Origin: Bradyrhizobium sp. BR13661
GTDB lineage: Bacteria; Pseudomonadota; Alphaproteobacteria; Rhizobiales; Xanthobacteraceae
DNA length: 44,082 bases
Direction of reading: 5' to 3'
NCBI RefSeq assembly: GCF_029892425.1
Contig: NZ_JARXWB010000049.1
Location: forward strand, 1 to 44,082
Of this stretch, positions 22,124 through 29,862 are shown in pieces; position 1 is the stretch's first letter; each line of letters opens with the position of its first letter. Below the pieces are notes generated by a model. The model did no database searches and was not told the origin of the DNA. It worked only from the letters and a program-made list of their open reading frames with translations. A program made the translations under genes and the position numbers.

Positions 22124-24391
22124 ATGACCAACCTTCGTTTCGTGCTGCTTGCCACGACGGCCCTGACCGCGATGCAATTCGCAAGCTCCGCATCGCACGC
22201 GCAAAGCGCGCCGCCGCTCGTGGTCGCGCAGGCCCAGCCAGAATTAGGCCCTGACGGAAAACCGAAGCAGCCTCCGAAGGAAGCGCCGAAGGCGCCGCCG
22301 GCGCCGCCCGCCGCGCGCCCGGCGGCGCCACCACCGCCACCACCGCCACCGCCGCCGCCGCCACCTGCTGCGCCCAAGGCACCGGCCGCACCGCCCCCTG
22401 TGGCTGCGCCGCCGCATCCGCCCGCCCCGCCTCCTCCGGCTGCTGCGCCGACACACCCGGCGCCGCCGCCTCCACCTCCGCCGCCGCCCGCGACCCATCA
22501 GGCACCTCCGCCGCCTCCACCGCCTGCCGCACCCAAGGCGCCGACGCCGCCTCCGGCCGCGGCCCCGCAGCAGCATGCGCCGACACCGCCTCCGCCACCC
22601 CCGCCGGCTCCGCAGCAGCATGCTCCGACAGCGCCCCTCCCGGCGCCCACGGCAACACCGACGCATCCGGCGCCCACCCCGACATCTCCGCCGGCCGCAG
22701 CCACACCGCCGTCCGCAGCCCCTGCGGTGCGGCCTGCGCCCACGACAACGCCGGCCCCGGCGGCAACGCCGATGCCGACGCCCGTTGCGCCGTCGCCCCG
22801 CCCGACGGCGTCTCCGTCTCCGTCTCCTGCCCCGACCGCAACGCCGGCGCCCGGCGCCACGCCTCCCGGACGTCCTGGCGCTCCGCCGGCTGCGGGAGCA
22901 CCGGCGCCAACGCCGGCCCCGGCGGCAACGCCGACGCCGACGCCCGTTGCGCCGTCGCCCCGCCCGACGGCGTCTCCGTCTCCGTCTCCTGCCCCGACCG
23001 CAACGCCGGCGCCCGGCGCCACGCCTCCCGGACGTCCTGGCGCTCCGCCGGCTGCGGGAGCACCGGCGCCAACGCCGGCTCCGTCGGCAACGCCCGCGCC
23101 CGGTGGCGCGACAACGACACCTCCCGGACGTCAGGGTGGAACGCCGCCTGCAGGTGCGCCTGCTGCTGGAGCGCCGCCGGCCGGCGCGCCCGCTGCCGGA
23201 ACGCCGCCCACCACACCACAGGCGGGTGCCGTGCCGCGTCCTCCGGCTCCTCCGCCCGGTGTCGCGGCGCCGACTGTCGTGCCCGCCACGCCGGCGGCAG
23301 CTCCGCCGGCCGACAAGGCTCAGTACGCGCCGCCGACCGTTGCGCCGGCCTTCCGCGCCGCGCCTACCACCACCACGCCGCTGCCGCCGCCGCCGCGCCC
23401 GCAGCAGCGTGACCTGACACCGCTTGCGTTCGGTGCAGGCGTGGTGGCCGGTGCCGTGATCGGTGCCACCATCGCCGACTACCGCAATCAGCGGCAGGAG
23501 ATCGTCGAAGGCGGCCGCACCGTCTACACCGAGCCGGATCGCATCATCATCCGCGATCCGGGCGGGCAGGAATATGTCCGCGGCAACGATCTCTATCGCT
23601 TCCGCTACGGCGCCCGCGACATTCGCACCGAGACCATCGGCGGCGAGACCCGCACCGTCGTGATCCGTCCTGACGGCAGCGAGGTGATCACCGTGGTCGG
23701 CCCGGACGGGTCGCTGCTGCGTCGCATCCGCAGGGACCCCGGCGGGCGCGAGATCATCATCATCGACAACAGCTATCGCGATCCGCGCGCGGTCGGCGGC
23801 TTCTATGTCGACGTGCCGCCGCCGATCGTGAGCATCCCCTACGATCGCTACATCGTCGACGCCCAGGAGGCCACGCCTGACGTGATCTACGAGACGATGC
23901 GGGCCCCACCGGTGCAGCGGATCGAGCGGCGCTACTCGCTCGACGAGATCCGCTACTCACCGAATGTCCGCATGACGATGCCGAGCATCGACGTCAACAC
24001 GATCAACTTCGAGACGGGATCGTGGACCATTCCGCCGGACCAGGCGGCGCGGCTGCAGACGATCGCCGACGGCCTCAACCGTGCGATCCAGGCCAACCCG
24101 CGTGAGGTGTTCCTGATCGAGGGCCACACCGACGCGGTCGGCAACGACGTCGACAATCTGTCGCTGTCGGATCGCCGCGCGCAGTCGGCGGCTGAATTGC
24201 TGACCCAGCAATTCGGCGTGCCCGCCGAGAACCTGACGTCGCAGGGCTACGGCAGGCAGTACCTGAAGGAGCAGACCGACGGCCCGAGCCGGATCAACCG
24301 GCGCGTCACCATCCGCCGCATCACGCCGCTGCTCAACGGTGGTACGGCCTCGCTGCCGCCGCCCCCGCCCGGTACCACGCCGCCGCGCTGA
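22124..24391 (+). CDS. proline-rich OmpA-family outer-membrane protein
   Basis: A 755-residue protein. Residues 1-26 form a signal peptide ending ASHAQS. Residues about 45-430 are a Pro/Ala/Thr-rich stalk with polyproline runs and a 54-residue tandem duplication. A glycine-zipper segment (LAFGAGVVAGAVIGATIA, about 435-455) comes next, then a beta-rich region with charged repeats (IIIRDPGGQEYVRGND; RRDPGGREIIIIDN), and a C-terminal OmpA peptidoglycan-binding domain (about 620-745) with NFETGSWTI, LIEGHTDAVGND and LSDRRAQSA carrying the D and R that bind diaminopimelate. The stalk probably spans the periplasm, or projects outwards, from an envelope anchor. Start ATG 22124 with GGGGA upstream. 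It has its own terminator. The minus-strand frames across it are shadows of GC-rich repeats. Confidence 0.92.
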   Translation: MTNLRFVLLATTALTAMQFASSASHAQSAPPLVVAQAQPELGPDGKPKQPPKEAPKAPPAPPAARPAAPPPPPPPPPPPPPAAPKAPAAPPPVAAPPHPPAPPPPAAAPTHPAPPPPPPPPPATHQAPPPPPPPAAPKAPTPPPAAAPQQHAPTPPPPPPPAPQQHAPTAPLPAPTATPTHPAPTPTSPPAAATPPSAAPAVRPAPTTTPAPAATPMPTPVAPSPRPTASPSPSPAPTATPAPGATPPGRPGAPPAAGAPAPTPAPAATPTPTPVAPSPRPTASPSPSPAPTATPAPGATPPGRPGAPPAAGAPAPTPAPSATPAPGGATTTPPGRQGGTPPAGAPAAGAPPAGAPAAGTPPTTPQAGAVPRPPAPPPGVAAPTVVPATPAAAPPADKAQYAPPTVAPAFRAAPTTTTPLPPPPRPQQRDLTPLAFGAGVVAGAVIGATIADYRNQRQEIVEGGRTVYTEPDRIIIRDPGGQEYVRGNDLYRFRYGARDIRTETIGGETRTVVIRPDGSEVITVVGPDGSLLRRIRRDPGGREIIIIDNSYRDPRAVGGFYVDVPPPIVSIPYDRYIVDAQEATPDVIYETMRAPPVQRIERRYSLDEIRYSPNVRMTMPSIDVNTINFETGSWTIPPDQAARLQTIADGLNRAIQANPREVFLIEGHTDAVGNDVDNLSLSDRRAQSAAELLTQQFGVPAENLTSQGYGRQYLKEQTDGPSRINRRVTIRRITPLLNGGTASLPPPPPGTTPPR
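22747..23092 (+). repeat. 162-bp in-frame tandem duplication
   Basis: Units 22747-22908 and 22909-23070 appear identical except for one base (GATGCC versus GACGCC). A third, truncated and more diverged copy starts at 23071. Each unit encodes 54 residues, so the reading frame is kept. The near-identity suggests recent expansion. Confidence 0.85.
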
Positions 24392-24409
24392 GGCGACATC
24401 CACCAATGC

Positions 24410-24443
24410 AAAATGGCCGGGAGCAATCCCGGCCATTTTTGTT
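24410..24443 (+). terminator. rho-independent terminator of the OmpA gene
   Basis: A 12-bp stem AAATGGCCGGGA / TCCCGGCCATTT, loop GCAA, followed by TTGTTT. It is 19 bases after the stop. The same core stem (ATGGCCGGG/CCCGGCCAT) recurs at other terminators in this window. Confidence 0.9.
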
Positions 24444-24482
24444 TGCGGTCGCTTCGGACACCAGCCGCGTGCTCTCGCCGAA

Positions 24483-26333
24483 TCAGCTCCGGGGCAGGCT
24501 TTCGTCGGGCAACGACCTGTCGCTTCGACGTCCGGCCCCGCGCCGCAGCAGCTGGATCGTGGCGATGCCTTTTTCCCGGGCCCGCAACACGGCGGCGGCG
24601 GCGCGCGCCCTGGCGTATGTCTCGTCGTCCGGTATCTCGCCGGCCTGGGGCGCGATGGCTGCATCACCCGGCGAAGCGGCAAGATGCTTCGGCGCCGTTT
24701 GGTGCGTGTAGCCCACAACAAAGGTGTTGGCGGTGAAAATGCCATTCGGGTCGACCGTCTGCTTCACCTTGCAACACTTCTCATAGTCGCTCTTGGAATA
24801 GTAGAACGGCCAGACCTTGCTCATGTCGAGGTCACCGTGGCTGGCCCAGAACCAGCGGTGATCGTCCGCAGAGAACTTGCCGTTCGGCCCGACGCCTTCG
24901 GAGATGTTGGCGTCCTGCCATTCCGCCGCGAGCTCCGAGGCGTTCTTCCTGCTCGTGTTGAAGAAGACGTCCATATTGTAGCCGATGGTGGTGTCGCGCC
25001 ATGCGTAAGCCGTTTGCTTACGCTGGCCATTCTTCGTGACCGCTGAATTCGCGCCGCCAAAATTCTGGCACTGGACGAACACCATGAGTCCATCGCCGCT
25101 GCGTCCGACCATCTTGTCGATCCGGGTCGCGGCCCATTCGGACCAGTCGGGCGTGGCAACTTTGTCGGTAACCTGGCCATTCTTCAGGAACGGATAGTTG
25201 AATTCGCGCGTGCCATGGTAAGTCCAGAGCTCGGTGACGCTTTGCGAGATCGGTGTGATGACGCCGTCATCGCGCAGCGTGGTCGACAGATCGATGAGCT
25301 CCTGTTCGGCCCACTCCTTCAATCGCTCCCAGGCCGTCGAACCATGTTTCGCGCTGGCGAGGATCGTCTTGATCTTCTGGCACCACGAAGGGTCATAGGT
25401 GTCGGATCTGTTGTCGATGTTGGAGTACTGAAAATAGACCAGCAGGGCACTCAGGGGCGACGGCGCGTTCTTGCCCCCGAAATACGTGATCATGAAATCG
25501 TCGCGCGAAGCGACGCCCAGGAAGTTCTCAAGGAACTCGTCCTCCGCGGACGCGACCGTGAAGCAGAAATCATAGTCGCCCGGCGCGTTCTCCCACTCCC
25601 GGACCAGATCGAACAGTTGCACGAGGACGCCATGGTCGAGGCTCGGATCGTACGGAATGACGTATTTGTACGCGCGCGAATATTTGTGATCCGCATCCTT
25701 GCGCGGGCGGATCGTGACGTGGGTGACTATGCCGTAGTTGCCGGGGCCGCCGCCGAGCACTGCGAAGAAGAGATCCTTGTCCGCTTGCACGGCACTGTCG
25801 ACGGCAACCGTCTTCTTGGTGCCGTCGGCCAGGAATATCTCGAACGACACGATTTGGTCGCTGAACAATCCGAAGGCGCGGGCCAGTTGGCCGTAGCCGC
25901 CGGTCTGGACATGACCGCCGACATGCACGTTGTAGCACTGGCCGGTCGGCATGAAGAGGCCGGCTTGCCGCAGCCTGGTGTTGAACTCCAGCAGCGAGTA
26001 GCTGATGCCGAGGCGCAGCAGGCCAGTCTGCGCGTCGTAATCCCAGTCGTTGTAGGCTCCGCTCAGATCGAGCTGGATGTTGTTGCTGGATGTCGACGAA
26101 GTTCCGGAATAGGCGTGGCCGCCCGTTCGCACCGCGATCCCGATGCCGTTGGCGGCGGCGTACTGTATCGCTCTCTTGACGTCGGTGTCCGCGTTGGGGT
26201 GCTGCGGGCAGATGATGGCCGCAGGTGACATGTTTGCAGCGGGGTTCGACGTCGTCGCGTACTGATAGACATACCACCAGTAGGACAGATCCCCCATGAC
26301 ATGAACGGGGCAGGAGAAAACAGGGAGCGCCAT
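24483..26333 (-). CDS. FAD-binding oxidase, berberine-bridge type
   Basis: A 616-residue flavin oxidase of the PCMH/BBE family. The FAD domain has AVRTGGHAYSG, whose histidine is the usual 8-alpha attachment, and GQCYNVHVGGHVQTGGYG, whose cysteine is the usual 6-S-cysteinyl attachment, so bicovalent FAD is likely. Next come LGGGPGNYGIVTHVT and, near the C-terminus, VDPNGIFTANTFVVG, the BBE element. Relatives oxidise oligosaccharides, alkaloids or polyphenols with O2; the substrate here is unknown. No signal peptide is evident. A C-terminal tail of about 65 residues beyond the BBE element is basic and unstructured. Start ATG 26333 with GAGGAGGG upstream. It is less GC-rich than its neighbours and lies between two copies of the ompA-like gene's 3' end, which suggests acquisition. 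Confidence 0.9.
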   Translation of the reverse strand: MALPVFSCPVHVMGDLSYWWYVYQYATTSNPAANMSPAAIICPQHPNADTDVKRAIQYAAANGIGIAVRTGGHAYSGTSSTSSNNIQLDLSGAYNDWDYDAQTGLLRLGISYSLLEFNTRLRQAGLFMPTGQCYNVHVGGHVQTGGYGQLARAFGLFSDQIVSFEIFLADGTKKTVAVDSAVQADKDLFFAVLGGGPGNYGIVTHVTIRPRKDADHKYSRAYKYVIPYDPSLDHGVLVQLFDLVREWENAPGDYDFCFTVASAEDEFLENFLGVASRDDFMITYFGGKNAPSPLSALLVYFQYSNIDNRSDTYDPSWCQKIKTILASAKHGSTAWERLKEWAEQELIDLSTTLRDDGVITPISQSVTELWTYHGTREFNYPFLKNGQVTDKVATPDWSEWAATRIDKMVGRSGDGLMVFVQCQNFGGANSAVTKNGQRKQTAYAWRDTTIGYNMDVFFNTSRKNASELAAEWQDANISEGVGPNGKFSADDHRWFWASHGDLDMSKVWPFYYSKSDYEKCCKVKQTVDPNGIFTANTFVVGYTHQTAPKHLAASPGDAAIAPQAGEIPDDETYARARAAAAVLRAREKGIATIQLLRRGAGRRSDRSLPDESLPRS

Positions 26334-26504
26334 GGTGAACCCTCCTCGCTCGTCGACGCCGACGCATCTCACGCGGGAAGATCAGCCGTTGCCTTGGGCG
26401 ATTTTGCGCGAGGACATTGCCAGTCTAATGACGCCAAGGTTGCATACTTTTATCACACACGCAAGACTGACGCGCGCGCCGACACTCCACAGCACGCCAT
26501 GATG

Positions 26505-26598
26505 CGCTGCCGTCAGCGTCCCGGCTCCGCGCCGCCGCGCTGAGGCGACTACCCACAAATGCGAAATGGTCGGGAGGGATCCCGGCCATTCTTGTTTG
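26505..26598 (+). pseudogene. remnant copy of the OmpA gene 3' end and terminator
   Basis: This segment aligns with 24351-24445, the last codons of the OmpA gene, its stop and its terminator. The shared parts include GCCGCCGCGCTGAGGCGA around the stop codon (26541-26543), the spacing to the hairpin, the stem (AATGGTCGGGA/TCCCGGCCATT, one mismatch) and the CTTGTTTG tail. The encoded end is PGSAPPR versus PGTTPPR. There is a 2-base indel and scattered differences, so the duplication is not recent. Confidence 0.7.
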
Positions 26599-26609
26599 AT
26601 GTTCTTGTA

Positions 26610-26682
26610 CCCCGGACGCAGCGCCATAGCGCGTCGAAGACGCGCGTAAACGCGCTTTAGGCGCTGCAGAGCCGGGGCCCAG
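26610..26682. repeat. compound palindrome, core orientation A
   Basis: Left flank CCCCGGACGCAGCGC and right flank GAGCCGGGGCCCAG enclose the core CATAGCGCGTCGAAGACGCG and following bases (26625-26658). The element at 43881-43963 has the same flanks in the same order but the core reversed. Confidence 0.8.
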
Positions 26683-26710
26683 AAGCCAAAGCGAAACTGC
26701 GGATGGATCC

Positions 26711-26763
26711 TGGGTCCCGGCTCGGCGCCGCAACGCTTGCGCGTTGCAGCTTGTCCGGGACAC
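26711..26763. repeat. extragenic palindrome (GTCCCGG type)
   Basis: Imperfect outer arms GGGTCCCGG and CCGGGACAC enclose an inner hairpin GCAACGC-TTG-CGCGTTGC. It ends 8 bases before the argG stop on the opposite side, so it is immediately downstream of argG. It is related to 151-195. Confidence 0.7.
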
Positions 26764-26771
26764 GAGACGTC

Positions 26772-28109
26772 TCAGTCCTTGTCGCTCTCGAGCCGGAAGA
26801 TCTGCGAGCCTTCGCTGCCCGAGAGAAGTCCGGTCTTCGCATAGAGACCGAGCTTGGCGCGCGTGTCGGCGATGTCGAGATTGCGCATGGTGAGCTGGCC
26901 GATGCGGTGCTCCGGCGTGAACGGCGCGTCCTCGACCTTCTCCATGCTGAGTCTTTCAGGCGCATAGGTGAGGTTCGGGCTCTCGGTGTTGAGAATGGAA
27001 TAGTCGTTGCCGCGGCGCAGCTCCAGCGTCACCTCGCCGGTGACGGCGCGCGCGACCCAGCGTTGCGCGGTCTCGCGCAGCATCAGGGCCTGCGAGTCGA
27101 ACCAGCGCCCCTGATAGAGCAGACGTCCGAGGCGCATGCCGCTGATGCGGTACTGCTCGATGGTGTCCTCGTTGTGGATGCCGGTGACGAGGCGCTCATA
27201 GGCGATGTGCAACAGCGCCATGCCGGGGGCCTCGTAGATGCCGCGGCTCTTGGCCTCGATGATGCGGTTCTCGATCTGGTCGCTCATGCCGAGGCCATGG
27301 CGGCCACCGATGGCATTGGCCTCGAGGAACAGCGCGACGGGATCAGAGAAGGTCTTGCCATTGAGCGCGACCGGCTGGCCTTCCTCGAAACGCACGACGA
27401 CCGTCTCGGCCTTCACGACGCAGTCGTCACGCCAGAACGGCACGCCCATGATCGGGTTGACGATCTTGATGCCGCTGTCGAGGCTTTCGAGATCCTTCGC
27501 CTCATGCGTGGCACCGAGCAGATTGCTGTCGGTCGAATACGCCTTCTCGGCGCTCATCTTGTAGGCGAAGCCTTGCGCGGTCATGAAGGCCGACATCTCG
27601 GCGCGGCCGCCGAGCTCGTCGATGAACTGCTGGTCGAGCCAGGGCTTGTAGATGCGCAAGGATGGATTGGTCAGCAGGCCGTAGCGATAGAAGCGCTCGA
27701 TGTCGTTGCCCTTGAAGGTCGAGCCGTCGCCCCAGATGTTGACGCCGTCTTCCTTCATCGCCGCGACCAGCATCGTGCCGGTGACAGCGCGCCCGAGCGG
27801 CGTGGTGTTGAAATAGGTGATGCCGCCGGTCGAGATGTGGAAGGCGCCGGACTGAATCGCGGCAATGCCCTCGTGGACGAGCTGCATACGGCAATCGACC
27901 AGCACGGCCTTCTCGGCGCCGAACGCTTCCGCCTTGCGCGGGATCTCGTTGTAATCGGCCTCATCGGGCTGGCCGAGATTGGCGGTATAGGCGTAGCAGC
28001 GCGCGCCCTTCTGCTTCATCCAGAGCAGTGCCGCCGAGGTGTCGAGACCGCCCGAAAAAGCGATACCGACTTTCTCACCCTTGGGCAGGCTCTTCAGGAT
28101 CGTGGTCAT
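26772..28109 (-). CDS. argG: argininosuccinate synthase
   Basis: Condenses citrulline and aspartate with ATP to argininosuccinate, the penultimate step of arginine synthesis. At 445 residues it is the longer enterobacterial-type form. The N-type ATP pyrophosphatase loop is AFSGGLDTSAAL (about residues 17-28), with aspartate/citrulline-binding sequence around YAYTANLGQPDE, STDSNLLGATHE and GMSDQIENRIIEAKSRGIYE. Start ATG 28109 begins the short lead before the P-loop. It appears monocistronic; palindromes follow its stop. Confidence 0.97.
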   Translation of the reverse strand: MTTILKSLPKGEKVGIAFSGGLDTSAALLWMKQKGARCYAYTANLGQPDEADYNEIPRKAEAFGAEKAVLVDCRMQLVHEGIAAIQSGAFHISTGGITYFNTTPLGRAVTGTMLVAAMKEDGVNIWGDGSTFKGNDIERFYRYGLLTNPSLRIYKPWLDQQFIDELGGRAEMSAFMTAQGFAYKMSAEKAYSTDSNLLGATHEAKDLESLDSGIKIVNPIMGVPFWRDDCVVKAETVVVRFEEGQPVALNGKTFSDPVALFLEANAIGGRHGLGMSDQIENRIIEAKSRGIYEAPGMALLHIAYERLVTGIHNEDTIEQYRISGMRLGRLLYQGRWFDSQALMLRETAQRWVARAVTGEVTLELRRGNDYSILNTESPNLTYAPERLSMEKVEDAPFTPEHRIGQLTMRNLDIADTRAKLGLYAKTGLLSGSEGSQIFRLESDKD

Positions 28110-28202
28110 GGCGCTTCCAATCGGGTCTCAAGGGGCTGACAGATGGGATGGTTTGACCGCGCGAATATCAAATTTCGCAGGCCTCGGCACGCATTTAATG
28201 GC

Positions 28203-28979
28203 TCAGATCGACGGCGCCGGGCCCGTCTTGCGGCCGAACAGGCGCTTGCGGAGCCGGTAGGCCGGCATGTTCAGCCGGGTCAGGGCGGCATCGACTGCCT
28301 CGTCCGAGAACCGGGTCCGCGGCCAGCGGTAGACAAACGCGAAAGCGAACCAGATCACCACGAAGGTGACGAGGCCGGCGGTCGCAACATCCGTGAAGAA
28401 GTGCCCGCCAAAGGCCATGCGGAGGGCGCTGGTCGCGGCGCCGAACACCACCGCGCCGGCATAGGCGAGCGGCCGCCACTGCGGCGGCGCGAGCGCGGCC
28501 GGTGCCAGCGTCCAGAACGCGGTGGCGCCTTCGCCGGAGAAGAACGAGCAGTTGCGCGTACAATCGCCGCGCGGATCCCACCACGGCACGAATTGCTGGT
28601 CGCCGGCAAACTCGGTCACCACCACCGGCCGCGGCCGGCCCCAATAGGTCTTGAAGGTGAGGTTGGTGAGGATGCCGGCCGACAGGATGATCGTGACCAG
28701 CAGGAACACGATCGCGCGGCCCGACACCATCAAGGGACGATCGGGCCTGATCATCTTGACCACGAGCGCAACCAGCGACGGCAGCACGAAGGCCCAGGAC
28801 ACCCACATCGCAGCGTCGCGCGCAAAGCCGGCCCATTCGTTCAGCTTGATCGGAAAGGTTTTGGTCGCGGGATCGAAGAACAGCGCCGCGAGCTTGAGAT
28901 CGAGCTCGGGATAGAGGCCGAAAACGACGCCGATCACGAGCCACAGCGCCAGGGCGATGAAGAGTCCGGTCCGGTTCAT
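28203..28979 (-). CDS. PAP2 family phosphatase with variant motif 2
   Basis: A 258-residue integral membrane protein with about six helices. PAP2 motif 1 is KTYWGRPRP and motif 3 is LRMAFGGHFFTDV, with the nucleophile-type histidine and aspartate intact. Motif 2, normally PSGH, reads FSGEGATAF, so the general-acid histidine is replaced by Glu. Two cysteines (DCTRNCSFF) just before it could form a periplasmic disulfide. Relatives remove phosphate from lipid A or prenyl diphosphates; the substrate here is not known. Start ATG 28979 is preferred over 29021, because the longer form adds a polar stretch without a ribosome-binding site. Confidence 0.88.
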   Translation of the reverse strand: MNRTGLFIALALWLVIGVVFGLYPELDLKLAALFFDPATKTFPIKLNEWAGFARDAAMWVSWAFVLPSLVALVVKMIRPDRPLMVSGRAIVFLLVTIILSAGILTNLTFKTYWGRPRPVVVTEFAGDQQFVPWWDPRGDCTRNCSFFSGEGATAFWTLAPAALAPPQWRPLAYAGAVVFGAATSALRMAFGGHFFTDVATAGLVTFVVIWFAFAFVYRWPRTRFSDEAVDAALTRLNMPAYRLRKRLFGRKTGPAPSI

Positions 28980-29032
28980 GGCGCGCGGTTTAGCGGAGTG
29001 GGACGGGGATGGAAACCCCATCGGAAGTACTC

Positions 29033-29192
29033 ATCCTCCCCTGGAGGGGGAGGATCGATCGCGCGCAGCGCGAGCGAGGTGGGGTGATCTCTCAACACTG
29101 GGACTGTTCGACGCGGAGAGACCGTCACCCCACCCCGCTTCACATTTTCGCTACGCTCAATGTGAAGCGACCCTCCCCCTCCAGGGGAGGGT
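29033..29192. repeat. 160-bp palindromic element
   Basis: Outer arms ATCCTCCCCTGGAGGGGGAGG (split here as 29034-29054) and ACCCTCCCCCTCCAGGGGAGGGT (29170-29192) enclose inner arms around GTGGGGTGA and TCACCCCAC, and a TTCACATT/AATGTGAA pair near the right end. It lies between the PAP2 gene and the next membrane-protein gene. It is a dispersed-repeat type often seen in Bradyrhizobium. Confidence 0.85.
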
Positions 29193-29201
29193 AAGAAAGT
29201 G

Positions 29202-29696
29202 TCACCGCGCATCCGGCCTTGAGTTCGACGGCAGCGGCGGAGGCGGCCGGCGCGGGGGTGACGGGATGCGCCAGGCGCCGGCGTTGCGGCCGGCGATCAG
29301 CCAGTAGACGGCGCCGGCGACGATGCCCGCACCGGTCATGATCTCCAGATGCCGACGCACGATGCCTTCAAACTGGAACGTGTCAGGGTGGAACGGGATC
29401 AGCCCGAGATAGCAGGCGAGGCCAACAAGGCCGCCACCGACGGCATAGGCCAGCGCGCTGCGGATGTAGAGCGCTTCCGTGATCGCAACGATCACCGCCG
29501 CCGGCACCAGCGCGAAACCCGAGACGAAGATGAAGCCGAAGCCGAGCAGGATGTCGATCGTGCCCTGGTCGACAGGACCCGCGCCGAGATCGGCGAACTC
29601 CGGAAACAGCAGTGCGACGACGACGATCATGCCGCCGACGAAACAGGCAGCGAGAAAGCCGAAGAAGATGACGATGAGGCGGCCGATCAGGGACAT
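29202..29696 (-). CDS. small integral membrane protein, hypothetical
   Basis: A 164-residue protein with four hydrophobic helices: about residues 5-30 (IVIFFGFLAACFVGGMIVVVA), 48-75, 80-100 and 118-135. It ends in a proline/arginine-rich cytoplasmic tail (RIPSPPRRPPPPLP). I recognise no family. Start ATG 29696 with AAGGGG upstream. It has palindromes on both sides and appears to be alone in its transcript. Confidence 0.85.
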   Translation of the reverse strand: MSLIGRLIVIFFGFLAACFVGGMIVVVALLFPEFADLGAGPVDQGTIDILLGFGFIFVSGFALVPAAVIVAITEALYIRSALAYAVGGGLVGLACYLGLIPFHPDTFQFEGIVRRHLEIMTGAGIVAGAVYWLIAGRNAGAWRIPSPPRRPPPPLPSNSRPDAR

Positions 29697-29719
29697 CTGG
29701 CAGCCCCTTTGAGTCCCAC

Positions 29720-29799
29720 CGTCATTCCGGGGCGGTGCGTAGCACCGAACCCGGAATCTCGAGATTCCGGGTTCGCGCTTCGCGCGCCCCGGAATGACG
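29720..29799. repeat. extragenic palindrome (CGTCATTCCGGGG type)
   Basis: Outer arms CGTCATTCCGGGGCG / CGCCCCGGAATGACG, inner arms GAACCCGGAATCTCGAG / CTCGAGATTCCGGGTTC overlapping at the centre. Same family as 4622-4733. It lies between rlmN and the downstream membrane-protein gene. Confidence 0.85.
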
Positions 29800-29836
29800 A
29801 ACTCAAAACATAAATGGCCGGGTCAAGCCCGGCCAT
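29800..29836 (-). terminator. rho-independent terminator of rlmN
   Basis: Stem ATGGCCGGG / CCCGGCCAT with a short TCAAG-type loop; on the minus strand it is followed by TTATGTTTTGAG. It is 27 bases beyond the rlmN stop. Confidence 0.8.
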
Positions 29837-29862
29837 GACGCGCGCGGAGACCGTGCGCATGA

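Larger units (their letters stand above)
26334..26771. other. 438-bp intergenic region, remnant and repeats
   Basis: It lies upstream of the oxidase and downstream of argG. It holds the AT-rich segment around 26440-26460 (a possible oxidase promoter, minus strand; no clear -35/-10 pair), the second copy of the OmpA 3' end with terminator (26505-26598), a compound palindrome (26610-26682) and a GTCCCGG palindrome (26711-26763). No intact gene is seen. Confidence 0.7.

Noticed and set aside
22095..23219. Long minus-strand frames rich in Ala, Gly and Arg opposite the proline-rich stalk
   Set aside because: They are the reverse reading of CCG/GCC repeats; the plus-strand gene has a signal peptide, an OmpA domain and a terminator.
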